Below are positions 39,691 to 47,962 of a stretch of DNA of 64,000 nucleotides, piece after piece. The stretch covers positions 1-64,000 of the forward strand of contig NZ_JABSNM010000012.1 of NCBI RefSeq assembly GCF_013294065.1, written 5' to 3'. The DNA comes from Sphaerotilus uruguayifluvii. Lineage in GTDB: Bacteria > Pseudomonadota > Gammaproteobacteria > Burkholderiales > Burkholderiaceae_C. The notes beneath the pieces are model-generated. The model was not told the origin of the DNA. It did not search any database and saw only the letters and a list, made by a program, of their open reading frames with translations. Every line of letters starts with the position of its first letter. Position 1 is the stretch's first letter. Position numbers and translations under genes: made by a program.

Positions 39691-41598
39691 ATGACGGCGG
39701 CCTCCTCAACTGCGCTTTCCGAGACGACGATCGACCCCGGCTGGGATCCGGGCGTCTGCGACATCCTGATCGAGCGGCTGTGGACGCTGCGCCGGCGCAT
39801 GCTGGCGCTGGCCGCCCAGCATGACGAGCGGCTCGGCCGCATCGATCCGGCCCACCACGCCGGCGCCCGCAACCTGCTGCACTACCTCGCGCTGCGCTCC
39901 GACGACCTGCGCCCGCTGCAGCAGGATCTCTCGCGGCTGGGCCTGTCCTCGCTCGGGCGCTCCGAGCCGCATGTGCTGGCCTCGCTCGACAAGGTGCTCG
40001 GCATCCTGCACCGCCTGGCCGGCCGCGCGTGGCAGTCGCACGACGGCGACGAGCCCTCGGGCAGCCATTCCGGCCACCGCGCGCTGCAGCAGCACGCCAG
40101 CCGCCTGCTCGGCCCGACGCCGCCGGGACGCGACGTGCGCATCATGGTGACGCTGCCGGGCGAGGCCGCCGCCGATCCAGGCCGGATCGACGCGATGGTG
40201 CAGGCCGGCATGGACATCGCGCGCATCAACTGCGCCCACGACACGCCGGCGCAGTGGCAGGCGATGGCCGAGGCGGTGCGGCTGGCCGCGCGCCGCGCCG
40301 GCCGCGAGGTGCGGGTGCTGATGGACCTGGGCGGCCCGAAGCTGCGCACCGGCCCGATCGAGAGCGCCCCCGGCGTGATCCGGCTGCGACCGCAGCGCGA
40401 CGAGCTCGGCCGGGTGATCGCGCCGGGCCGGCTGGCGCTGCGTCCGGCCGGCTCGACCTCGCCGGTCGGCGAGGTCGACGCGGTGCTCGGCGTCGATGCC
40501 GGCTGGCTCGAGGGACTGCGCCGCGGCGATCTGGTCTCGCTGAAGGACGCGCGGCGCGCGGCGCGCCAGCTCGAGGTGGTCGAGCGCCACGCGGCCAGCG
40601 CGATCCTGGAGATCCGCCGCACCGCCTACCTGAGCGCCGACGTCGAGCTGCGCCACGAGCCGCACCGCGAGCGCCGCACCGCGCTGCACGACCTGCCCGC
40701 GGCCCAGGGCGTGGTGCACCTGCAGCGCGGCGACCGGCTGCATCTGCTGCCCGACGGCCTCGGCCACGAGGCCCGTCCGAGCGGACGCGGCCGTCGGGCA
40801 CGGCCGGCCTGTGTGCCCTGCACGCTGCCCGAGGCGCTGGCCTCGGCGCGCCGCGGCGACCGCATCTGGTTCGACGACGGCCGCATCGGCGCGGTCGTGC
40901 GGCGGCGGCTCGACGGCGGCGGGGTGGCCGTCGAGATCACGGCCGCGCGCGACGGCGGCGAGAAGCTGGCCGCCGACAAGGGCATCAACCTGCCCGACAC
41001 CGCGCTCGACCTGCCGGCGCTGACCGCGCAGGACCTGCAGGACCTCGACACCGTCGTCGGCACCGCCGACCTGGTCGGCCTGTCCTTCTGCCAGTCGGCC
41101 GACGACGTGCGCCGGCTGCGCGCCGAGCTGGCCGCGCGCGGCGCCGCCCACCTCGGCCTGATGCTGAAGATCGAGACGCAGCGCGGCTTTGCCGCGCTGC
41201 CCTCGATCCTGCTGGCGGCGATGGAGGGGCCGACCGCCGGCGTGATGATCGCGCGCGGCGACCTGGCGGTCGAATGCGGCTACGAGCGGCTGGCCGAGGT
41301 GCAGGAGGAAATGCTCTGGGCCTGCGAGGCCGCGCACCTGCCGGTGGTCTGGGCCACCCAGGTGCTCGAGACGCTGGCGCGCACCGGCCGGCCCTCGCGC
41401 GCCGAGATCACCGATGCGGCGATGGGCGAGCGCGCCGAATGCGTGATGCTCAACAAGGGCCCGCACATCATGGACGCGATCCGCATGCTCGACGACATCC
41501 TGCGCCGCATGCAGGAGCACCAGTCGAAGAAGCGCCCGCTGCTGCGCGCGCTGCGCGCCTGGCGGGGCGCGCTGGATGGACAGGGAGCCCCGGGCTGA
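39691..41598 (+). CDS. Pyruvate-kinase-like protein with long N-terminal extension
   Basis: The 635-residue protein matches the pyruvate kinase core from about residue 148. DIARINCAHD is near 175, DLGGPKLRTG near 212, LMLKIETQRG near 492, RGDLAVECG near 520 and ATQVLETLARTGRPSRAE near 554. The metal ligands of the K-I-E and G-D-L-x-V-E motifs are kept, but the usual RxNFSHG reads RINCAHD. There is a helical N-terminal extension of about 145 residues, and the regulatory C-terminal domain is missing. It is probably a variant pyruvate kinase; a different phosphotransfer is possible. Confidence 0.75.
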   Translation: MTAASSTALSETTIDPGWDPGVCDILIERLWTLRRRMLALAAQHDERLGRIDPAHHAGARNLLHYLALRSDDLRPLQQDLSRLGLSSLGRSEPHVLASLDKVLGILHRLAGRAWQSHDGDEPSGSHSGHRALQQHASRLLGPTPPGRDVRIMVTLPGEAAADPGRIDAMVQAGMDIARINCAHDTPAQWQAMAEAVRLAARRAGREVRVLMDLGGPKLRTGPIESAPGVIRLRPQRDELGRVIAPGRLALRPAGSTSPVGEVDAVLGVDAGWLEGLRRGDLVSLKDARRAARQLEVVERHAASAILEIRRTAYLSADVELRHEPHRERRTALHDLPAAQGVVHLQRGDRLHLLPDGLGHEARPSGRGRRARPACVPCTLPEALASARRGDRIWFDDGRIGAVVRRRLDGGGVAVEITAARDGGEKLAADKGINLPDTALDLPALTAQDLQDLDTVVGTADLVGLSFCQSADDVRRLRAELAARGAAHLGLMLKIETQRGFAALPSILLAAMEGPTAGVMIARGDLAVECGYERLAEVQEEMLWACEAAHLPVVWATQVLETLARTGRPSRAEITDAAMGERAECVMLNKGPHIMDAIRMLDDILRRMQEHQSKKRPLLRALRAWRGALDGQGAPG

Positions 41599-41601
41599 GC
41601 G

Positions 41602-42261
41602 ATGCTCGCGGGCATGAAGATCGACTTCGTCTCCGATGTCTCCTGCCCGTGGTGCGCGATCGGCCTGCATGCGCTGGAGCTGGCGCTCGAGCGGGTCGCC
41701 CCCGAGGGCATCCGCGCCACGCTGCACTTCCAGCCCTTCGAGCTGAACCCGGCGATGCCGCCCGAGGGCGAGGACATCGTCGCCCACCTGGGCCGCAAGT
41801 ACCGCATCACGCCCGAGCAGATCGCCGCCAGCGGCGAGGAGATCCGCGTGCGCGGCGCGGCGCTGGGCTTCGTCTTCGACATGGAGCGGCGCGACCGCAT
41901 CCACAACACCTTCGACGCGCACCGGCTGCTGCACCACGCTGGCCTCGTCTCGGCCGACGCGCAGCGCCGGCTCAAGCACGCGCTGCTGCGCGCCTACTTC
42001 ACCGAGGGCCAGAACCCGGGGGCACGCGACGTGCTGTGGCAGGCCGCGGCCGAGGCCGGGCTGGAGGCCTCCGAGGTCGATGCGGTGCTCTCGAGCGACC
42101 GCCACGCCGAGGCGGTGCGCGAGAAGGAGCTCTTCTACCAGCAGCACGGCATCCACTCGGTGCCGGCCATCATCCTCAACGACCGCCACCTGATCTCCGG
42201 CGGCCAGCCGGTCGAGGTCTTCGAGCGGGCGCTGCGGCAGGTGGCGGCGCTGGAGGGCTGA
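41602..42261 (+). CDS. DsbA/FrnE-family thiol oxidoreductase
   Basis: The 219-residue protein has the thioredoxin-fold active site CPWC at residues 15-18 and a cis-Pro in HSVPAII near 188. A helical insertion with [13 protein letters not shown] fits FrnE-like cytoplasmic DsbA relatives. No signal peptide is present, so it works in the cytoplasm. The start may be the first ATG (3 nt after the previous stop) or Met5 at 41614. It is co-directional with the upstream kinase-like gene and proA downstream. Confidence 0.9.
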   Translation: MLAGMKIDFVSDVSCPWCAIGLHALELALERVAPEGIRATLHFQPFELNPAMPPEGEDIVAHLGRKYRITPEQIAASGEEIRVRGAALGFVFDMERRDRIHNTFDAHRLLHHAGLVSADAQRRLKHALLRAYFTEGQNPGARDVLWQAAAEAGLEASEVDAVLSSDRHAEAVREKELFYQQHGIHSVPAIILNDRHLISGGQPVEVFERALRQVAALEG

Positions 42262-42316
42262 ACGCCCTCACCCCCGGCCCCTTTCCCCGACGCCACCCTC
42301 TGCGACAATTCCGCGC

Positions 42317-43606
42317 ATGGACACGCTCGACACCCAGGACATCGCCGCCTACATGAACCGGGTCGGCGCCGCCGCCCGCAGCGCCGCCACCGCGATGGCG
42401 GCCGCCTCCACCGCCGCGAAGAACCGCACGCTGCTGGCGCTGGCGCGGCTGCTGCGCGAGAACGGCCCGGCGCTCGACGCCGCCAACGCCCGCGATCTGG
42501 ACGCGGCCTCGGCAGCCGGCCTGGCCGGCCCGATGCTCGACCGCCTGAAGCTCGGCCCGAAGGTGGTCGCCACCGTCGCCGAGGGCTGCGAGCAGCTCGC
42601 CGCGATGCCGGACCCGATCGGCGAGATCACGCAAGTCAAGCGCCGCCCGACCGGCATCAGCGTCGGCCAGATGCGCGTGCCGCTGGGCGTGTTCGGCATG
42701 ATCTACGAGAGCCGCCCGAACGTGACGATCGAGGCCGCCTCGCTCGCCATCAAGAGCGGCAACGCCTGCATCCTGCGCGGCGGCTCGGAGGCGATCCACT
42801 CCAACCTGGCGCTGTGGAAACTCGTGCAGGTGGCGCTGGTCGAGGCCGGGCTGCCCGCGACCGCGGTGCAGCTGGTCGAGACCACCGACCGCGCGGCGGT
42901 GGGCCGCCTGATCGCGATGCCCGAGTTCGTCGACGTCATCATCCCGCGCGGCGGCAAGGGCCTGATCGAGCGCATCTCGGCCGAGGCGCGGGTGCCGGTC
43001 ATCAAGCACCTCGACGGCAACTGCCACACCTACGTCGACGCGCAGGTCGACATCGCGCAGGCGCTGGTCGTCACCGACAACGCCAAGACGCAGAAGTACA
43101 GCCCCTGCAACGCCACCGAGTCGCTGCTGGTGCATGCGGATCAGGCGGCGGCCTTCCTGCCGCGGATCGGCGCGATCTTCGCCGCCAAGGGCGTGGAGAT
43201 GCGCGCCTGCCCGCGTGCCCAGGCCATCCTGTCGGACGTCTCCGGCGCGACGGTCGTGGCCGCGGTCGAGAGCGACTGGGCCGAGGAATACCTGGCGCCC
43301 GTCATCAGCGTGAAGGTGGTCGACTCGCTCGACGAGGCCATCGCGCACATCAACCGCTACGGCAGCCACCACACCGACGCGATCCTGACCACGAACCACC
43401 CCCACGCGATGCGCTTCCTGCGCGAGGTCGACTCGGCCAGCGTGATGGTCAACGCCAGCACCCGCTTCGCCGACGGCTTCGAGTACGGCCTGGGCGCCGA
43501 GATCGGCATCTCCACCGACAAGTTCCACGCCCGCGGCCCCGTGGGCCTGGAGGGACTCACCTCGATGAAGTGGGTGGTGCTCGGCCAGGGCGAGATCCGC
43601 CAATGA
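42317..43606 (+). CDS. proA: Gamma-glutamyl phosphate reductase
   Basis: This 429-residue aldehyde-dehydrogenase-fold enzyme reduces glutamyl-5-phosphate to the semialdehyde in proline synthesis. [13 protein letters not shown] near residue 132 and the catalytic cysteine in [12 protein letters not shown] near 262 are canonical, as is the C-terminal [22 protein letters not shown] box lies 7 nt before the ATG without a Shine-Dalgarno, suggesting a leaderless start. The stop overlaps the queC start (ATGA). Confidence 0.96.
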   Translation: MDTLDTQDIAAYMNRVGAAARSAATAMAAASTAAKNRTLLALARLLRENGPALDAANARDLDAASAAGLAGPMLDRLKLGPKVVATVAEGCEQLAAMPDPIGEITQVKRRPTGISVGQMRVPLGVFGMIYESRPNVTIEAASLAIKSGNACILRGGSEAIHSNLALWKLVQVALVEAGLPATAVQLVETTDRAAVGRLIAMPEFVDVIIPRGGKGLIERISAEARVPVIKHLDGNCHTYVDAQVDIAQALVVTDNAKTQKYSPCNATESLLVHADQAAAFLPRIGAIFAAKGVEMRACPRAQAILSDVSGATVVAAVESDWAEEYLAPVISVKVVDSLDEAIAHINRYGSHHTDAILTTNHPHAMRFLREVDSASVMVNASTRFADGFEYGLGAEIGISTDKFHARGPVGLEGLTSMKWVVLGQGEIRQ

Positions 43607-44328
43607 GCGCGGCCACGAACGCTGCGCGCGACCCGCGCACCGCGCTGGTGCTGTTCTCCGGCGGCCAGGACTCGACCACCTGCCTGGCCTGGGCGCTGGA
43701 GCGCTTCCAGCGGGTCGAGACGCTGGGCTTCGACTACGGCCAGCGCCACCACATCGAGATGGACTGCCGCCTGACGGTGCGCGAGGAGCTGCGCGCGGCC
43801 TTCCCGCACTGGGCCGCCCGCCTGGGCGAGGACCATGTGCTCGACCTGAGCCTGATCGGCCAGATCTCCGACACCGCGCTCACCACCGAGCGCGAGATCG
43901 AGCTGCAGGCCAACGGCCTGCCCAACACCTTCGTGCCCGGTCGCAACCTGCTGTTCCTCGGCTTCGCGGCGACGCTGGCCTACCGGCGCGGCGCCTCGGT
44001 GCTGGTCGGCGGCATGTGCGAGACCGACTACTCCGGCTACCCGGACTGCCGCGACAACACGATGAAGGCGCTGCAGGTGGCGCTCTCGCTCGGCCTGGAC
44101 ACGCCGATGACGCTGGAGACGCCGCTGATGTTCCTGACCAAGGCCCAGACCTGGGACCTGGCCGAGCAGCTCGGCGGCCAGACGCTGGTCGAGCTGATCG
44201 TCGAGCACACCCACACCTGCTACCTGGGCGAGCGCGGGGCGCGCCATCCCTGGGGCCACGGCTGCGGCCACTGCCCGGCCTGCGAGCTGCGCCGCGCCGG
44301 CCACGCCGCCTGGCTGGCCGACGCCTGA
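43603..44328 (+). CDS. queC: 7-cyano-7-deazaguanine synthase QueC
   Basis: The 241-residue PP-loop ATPase starts its fold with [17 protein letters not shown] near residue 16. Four zinc-binding cysteines close it: one in CYLGERG and three in [10 protein letters not shown] near 228. It makes preQ0 from 7-carboxy-7-deazaguanine in queuosine synthesis. GHDH-like YGQRHHIEM and PGRNLLFL segments are also typical. Its ATG overlaps the proA stop, so the two are translationally coupled although the pathways differ. Confidence 0.95.
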   Translation: MSAATNAARDPRTALVLFSGGQDSTTCLAWALERFQRVETLGFDYGQRHHIEMDCRLTVREELRAAFPHWAARLGEDHVLDLSLIGQISDTALTTEREIELQANGLPNTFVPGRNLLFLGFAATLAYRRGASVLVGGMCETDYSGYPDCRDNTMKALQVALSLGLDTPMTLETPLMFLTKAQTWDLAEQLGGQTLVELIVEHTHTCYLGERGARHPWGHGCGHCPACELRRAGHAAWLADA

Positions 44329-44337
44329 GCACGCGCC

Positions 44338-44943
44338 GTGGACCGCACGATGTCGATCCCGATGCTTGTCCTGGTCGCGCTGCTGTTCTTCTGGATCGTC
44401 GGCGCGACGCAGCGCCTGAAGCGGCTGCGCGCCGCCGCCGGCGCCGCCTACGCGCCGCTGGCCAGCCACCTGCGCCAGCGCCAGGCGGTCGCGCTGGCGC
44501 TGGCGCATGCCTCGCGCCCGCTGCTCGGCGACGAGCACGCGCTGATCGGCCGCCTGGTCGAGACCGCGCAGGAGGCCGGCCGGGCCACCGACGCGGCGCA
44601 GATCCGCAACATGCGCGGCAGCTCGCTGCACGAGATCGGCGAGGCCGAGCAGACGCTCGGCCAGGCGCTCGACCAGCTGGTCTCGGCGCTGCAGGACCTG
44701 ACCTCCGGCACCGGCCCGGTGGCGGCCGTCACCGAGCTGCTGCGCCAGCGCGACACGCTGCAGGAGCAGCTCGGCGCCGACCGGCACCTCTACAACCACG
44801 CCGCGCAGACCTACAACGACGCGCTGCACATCTTCCCGACGACGCTGGTGGCGGCGCTGCTGCGCTTTCGCGACGCGCCGCTGCTGGCCGGCGCGATCGC
44901 GACGGCACGCACCGGCTCGAGCCGGCCGATGCCGATGATCTGA
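44338..44943 (+). CDS. LemA family protein
   Basis: The 201-residue protein has one N-terminal membrane helix (residues 8-22, LVLVALLFFWIV). Long helices follow, ending in LYNHAAQTYNDALHIFPTTLVAALLRF, the LemA signature with RxxYN..V..YN.....P. LemA proteins often accompany membrane proteases or TPM-domain proteins, and their role is uncertain. The start is GTG 44338 or ATG 44350. It lies 9 bp after queC. Confidence 0.82.
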   Translation: MDRTMSIPMLVLVALLFFWIVGATQRLKRLRAAAGAAYAPLASHLRQRQAVALALAHASRPLLGDEHALIGRLVETAQEAGRATDAAQIRNMRGSSLHEIGEAEQTLGQALDQLVSALQDLTSGTGPVAAVTELLRQRDTLQEQLGADRHLYNHAAQTYNDALHIFPTTLVAALLRFRDAPLLAGAIATARTGSSRPMPMI

Positions 44944-45024
44944 CGCGCCGGGGCGACGCCGCGCCCGCCCGCACCACCCGAGAAACAATTTCGGGCTGGA
45001 CAATCCCCGGCACAGGGGGGCAAA

Positions 45025-45061
45025 GTGAGAAAAATTGCTGAATTTGCAACTTTTGTCTCAC
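45025..45061 (+). repeat. Imperfect inverted repeat abutting the next start codon
   Basis: GTGAGAAAAATTGC and GCAACTTTTGTCTCAC pair over about 14 bp with two bulges around TGAATTT, ending 1 nt before the ATG at 45063. The stretch is clearly more AT-rich than its surroundings. It could be an operator or an RNA hairpin that hides the start site. Confidence 0.6.
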
Positions 45062-45062
45062 G

Positions 45063-45932
45063 ATGCAGCATGCCCTGAGCCGCGTCTCTCCGACGCTGGA
45101 CACCGATGCCCGCACGGCCTGGATGGCGCTGATGCGCCTGACCGGGCCGGGCGAGCGGCTGGCCGCGGCGCTGGCCCTGCTGCTGACCCCGGACAGCGAG
45201 CAGGAGCTGCGCGCCTGGGAGCTCGCCGTGCGGGGCGAGCCGACTGCCCGCGCGCTGCTCGAGCGCTGCCGCCGGCTGCCCGCGGCGGCGCGGCTGCCCG
45301 CGCTCGAGCGCCTGCTGCAGGCCTGCGCCCGCGACGACACGCTCGAGCAGCGCCAGGCGCTGATGCTGGCGGCACGGCGCGTGATGTGCGCCGACGGCAG
45401 CGTCAGCGCGCTGGACCGGCTGGTCTGGCTGGCGGTGCGCCACCTGCTGTCCGGGCCGGTGCGCCTGCACCGCGGCGGCCTGCGCGAGGACAACGACCTG
45501 ACGCAGCTGCCGCTGGCGATGCGCCAGGCCATCGCCAGCGTGACCGCCTATCTCGCGCGGCTGGTGCCCGAGCCGCCGCGGCGCGAGCGCATCGACGCGG
45601 CCGGCACCGCCTGGCATGACCGGGTGGTGCTGGCGGTCTGGGGCGAGGCCTCGATGCCGCCGACCTGCCAGGTGCCCGATGTCGACCGCTTCGGCCGCGC
45701 GCTGCAGACGCTCGAGGGCCTGGGCTGGGTGCACCGGCCGCTGCTGGCGCGGCTCTGGGTCGATGCCGCCGACACCCGTCCGGGCCTGCGCACCCGCCTG
45801 GACGAGCCGCTGCCGGCGGCCGCCGAGGCGCTGCGTCTGGCCTGCGTGCTGCTCGACGCGCCGCTGCCGCCGGCGCTGGCGGCGCACTTCGTCCGCGACC
45901 CGGAACAGGAGCGGCGGGCCGACGGCACGTAG
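45063..45932 (+). CDS. Helical protein of unknown function, TerB-like middle part
   Basis: I do not recognise this 289-residue protein. It is alanine/leucine/arginine-rich and helical, with no signal peptide or membrane segment. The stretch RQALMLAARRVMCADGSVSALDRLVWLAVRHLL (about residues 100-132) has the ADG-x-V pattern of TerB-like domains. Similar helical regions occur at the C terminus of M48 proteases that sit next to LemA genes, so this may be a split-off domain. It has no Shine-Dalgarno and an inverted repeat touches the start codon. Confidence 0.55.
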   Translation: MQHALSRVSPTLDTDARTAWMALMRLTGPGERLAAALALLLTPDSEQELRAWELAVRGEPTARALLERCRRLPAAARLPALERLLQACARDDTLEQRQALMLAARRVMCADGSVSALDRLVWLAVRHLLSGPVRLHRGGLREDNDLTQLPLAMRQAIASVTAYLARLVPEPPRRERIDAAGTAWHDRVVLAVWGEASMPPTCQVPDVDRFGRALQTLEGLGWVHRPLLARLWVDAADTRPGLRTRLDEPLPAAAEALRLACVLLDAPLPPALAAHFVRDPEQERRADGT

Positions 45933-45942
45933 ACTGCCACCC

Positions 45943-47340
45943 GTGAGACACGCATCCCCTTCCGCATCCCCGTCCGCCGCCGCCGCCGGCACCCCGTCGC
46001 TGCCGCTGTCGCGCCTGCTGGCGCACACCGCCGAGGCGGTCGCCGCGGTGCGCGCCGGCCGCTCGCTGTCGGACGTGCTGGCCGGCTGCCCGGCCGAGGC
46101 CCGTCCGGGCACGCAGGCGCTGAGCTTCCATGTCATGCGCTGGATGGGTGGCGCCCAGGCCGCGCGCGAGCAGCTCGCGCCGCGCCGCCCCGCCCCGCCG
46201 ATCGACGCGCTGCTGATCACCGCGCTGGCGCTGCTGTGGCCCGAGGCCGAGCCGCCCTATGCCGAGCACACGCTGGTCGACCAGGCGGTGGCCTGCGCGC
46301 GGCGGCTCTCGCCGGCCGGCGCCGGCTTCGTCAACGCGGTGCTGCGGCGCTTCCTGCGCGAGCGCGAGACGCTGGTGCCGGCGCTGCAGCACAAGGTGCC
46401 GTCCGCGCGCCACCAGCATCCGCGCTGGTGGATCGAGCAGCTGCGCCGCGACTGGCCCGACCGCTGGGAGGCGCTGCTGGCCGCGGCGAACCGCTCCGGC
46501 CCGATGATGCTGCGCGTCCATGCCCGCCACGGCAGCGCCGAGGCCTGCGTCGACGCGCTGGCCGCCGTCGGACTGAAGGCCCGCGCCGTCGGGGCACAGG
46601 CGCCGCAGGCGGTGCTGCTGGAGACGCCGGCGCCGGTGCAGGCGCTGCCCGGCTTCGCCGAAGGCCGTGTCTCGGTGCAGGACCTCTCGGCCCAGCTCGC
46701 CGCACCGCTGCTGATCGGCGGCCAGCCCGGCGCGGTCCTGCCGGCGCTGCCGGCCGGCGCACGCGTGCTCGACGCCTGCGCCGCGCCCGGCGGCAAGACC
46801 GCGCACCTGCTCGAGCTGGCCGACCTGGAGGTGCTGGCGCTCGATGCCGACGCCGGGCGGCTGGCGCGCGTCGACGAGACGCTGGCACGGCTGCACCTGC
46901 AGGCGACCACCCGCGCGGCCGATGCGCGCGACACCGCCGCGTGGTGGGACGGACGGCCCTTCGACGCGATCCTGCTCGACGCGCCGTGCAGCGCCTCGGG
47001 CATCGTGCGCCGCCATCCGGACGTGCGCTGGCTGCGCCGCGCCGGCGACATCACCGAGCTGGCGCGCACCCAGGCCGGCCTGCTGGAGGCGCTGTGGCCG
47101 CTGCTGAAGCCGGGCGGGCGGCTGCTGTACGCGACCTGCTCGATCTTCCGCGCCGAGGGCGCCGGCCAGATTGCATCATTTCTGCAACGCCATCCGGACG
47201 CCCGCGGACTGCGCGCCCCCGGCCATCTGCTGCCGCTGCCCGACAATCGGGCCGAGGCTGCCGGCACGACATCGTCGCCGGCAGCCGAGCCGGGCGACGG
47301 ATTCTTCTACGCCCTCCTGCACAAGTCACCCGAGTCCTGA
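45943..47340 (+). CDS. rsmB: 16S rRNA (cytosine-967-C5)-methyltransferase RsmB
   Basis: The 465-residue protein has an N-terminal NusB-like RNA-binding domain (about residues 20-160) and a C-terminal SAM methyltransferase. Motif I is DACAAPGGKTAHLLEL near 283. The two catalytic cysteines are in LDAPCSASGIVRRHPDVRW near 350 and YATCSIF near 398. It starts with GTG at 45943, 7 nt after TAGACT, with no Shine-Dalgarno. In Betaproteobacteria it is followed, as here, by DUF4390 and ntrY-ntrX. Confidence 0.93.
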   Translation: MRHASPSASPSAAAAGTPSLPLSRLLAHTAEAVAAVRAGRSLSDVLAGCPAEARPGTQALSFHVMRWMGGAQAAREQLAPRRPAPPIDALLITALALLWPEAEPPYAEHTLVDQAVACARRLSPAGAGFVNAVLRRFLRERETLVPALQHKVPSARHQHPRWWIEQLRRDWPDRWEALLAAANRSGPMMLRVHARHGSAEACVDALAAVGLKARAVGAQAPQAVLLETPAPVQALPGFAEGRVSVQDLSAQLAAPLLIGGQPGAVLPALPAGARVLDACAAPGGKTAHLLELADLEVLALDADAGRLARVDETLARLHLQATTRAADARDTAAWWDGRPFDAILLDAPCSASGIVRRHPDVRWLRRAGDITELARTQAGLLEALWPLLKPGGRLLYATCSIFRAEGAGQIASFLQRHPDARGLRAPGHLLPLPDNRAEAAGTTSSPAAEPGDGFFYALLHKSPES

Positions 47341-47392
47341 GCGACGCCGACGGCCCGTGCCGAGACCGCCCGATTCCCGCCCGCCGAGACCG

Positions 47393-47962
47393 ATGCGCCA
47401 GCGCCTGGTGCTGCCGCTGCTGCCGCTGCTGCTGGCCGCCGGCGTGCTGCATCCCGTCACGGCCGCGGCGGTCGAGCTGCTGCGGCTCGACGCCCTGCGC
47501 ACCGAGCAGGGCGTGCTGCTGAACTTCGAGACGCGCTACGAGCTGCCCGCCAGCGTCGAGGACGCGCTGCAGCGCGGCATCGCGCTGCACTTCTCGGCCG
47601 AGGCGGTGCTGATGCGCAGCCGCTGGTACTGGCGCGACAAGGAGATCGCGCACGCCACGCGCACCTGGCGCATCGCCTACCAGCCGCTGACGCTGAGCTA
47701 CAAGGTCAGCCAGGGCGGGCTGTCGCAGACCTACCGCTCGCTGCCCGAGGCGCTGCGCGCGATGCAGCGCGCGAGCCAGTGGCGCCTGGGCGAGGTGCCC
47801 GCCGGCGACGAGGACCGGCTCTACGTCGAGTTCTCCTACCGGCTCGACACCGACCAGCTGCCGCGGCCGCTGCAGATCGGCATCGGCTCGCAGCCGGAAT
47901 GGACGCTGCGCACGCAGCGCGTCGTCCCGGTCGCCGACGCCGCCCCCGGAGGCCGGCCATGA
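47393..47962 (+). CDS. DUF4390 secreted or membrane-anchored protein
   Basis: The 189-residue protein has an N-terminal signal sequence (residues 1-26, ending TAAA). The DUF4390 domain contains NFETRYELPASVEDALQRGI near 44 and the WYWRDKEIA motif near 83. Family members lie between rsmB and ntrY in many Betaproteobacteria and are thought to act in the envelope; no activity is known. The stop codon overlaps the ntrY start (ATGA). Confidence 0.87.
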   Translation: MRQRLVLPLLPLLLAAGVLHPVTAAAVELLRLDALRTEQGVLLNFETRYELPASVEDALQRGIALHFSAEAVLMRSRWYWRDKEIAHATRTWRIAYQPLTLSYKVSQGGLSQTYRSLPEALRAMQRASQWRLGEVPAGDEDRLYVEFSYRLDTDQLPRPLQIGIGSQPEWTLRTQRVVPVADAAPGGRP

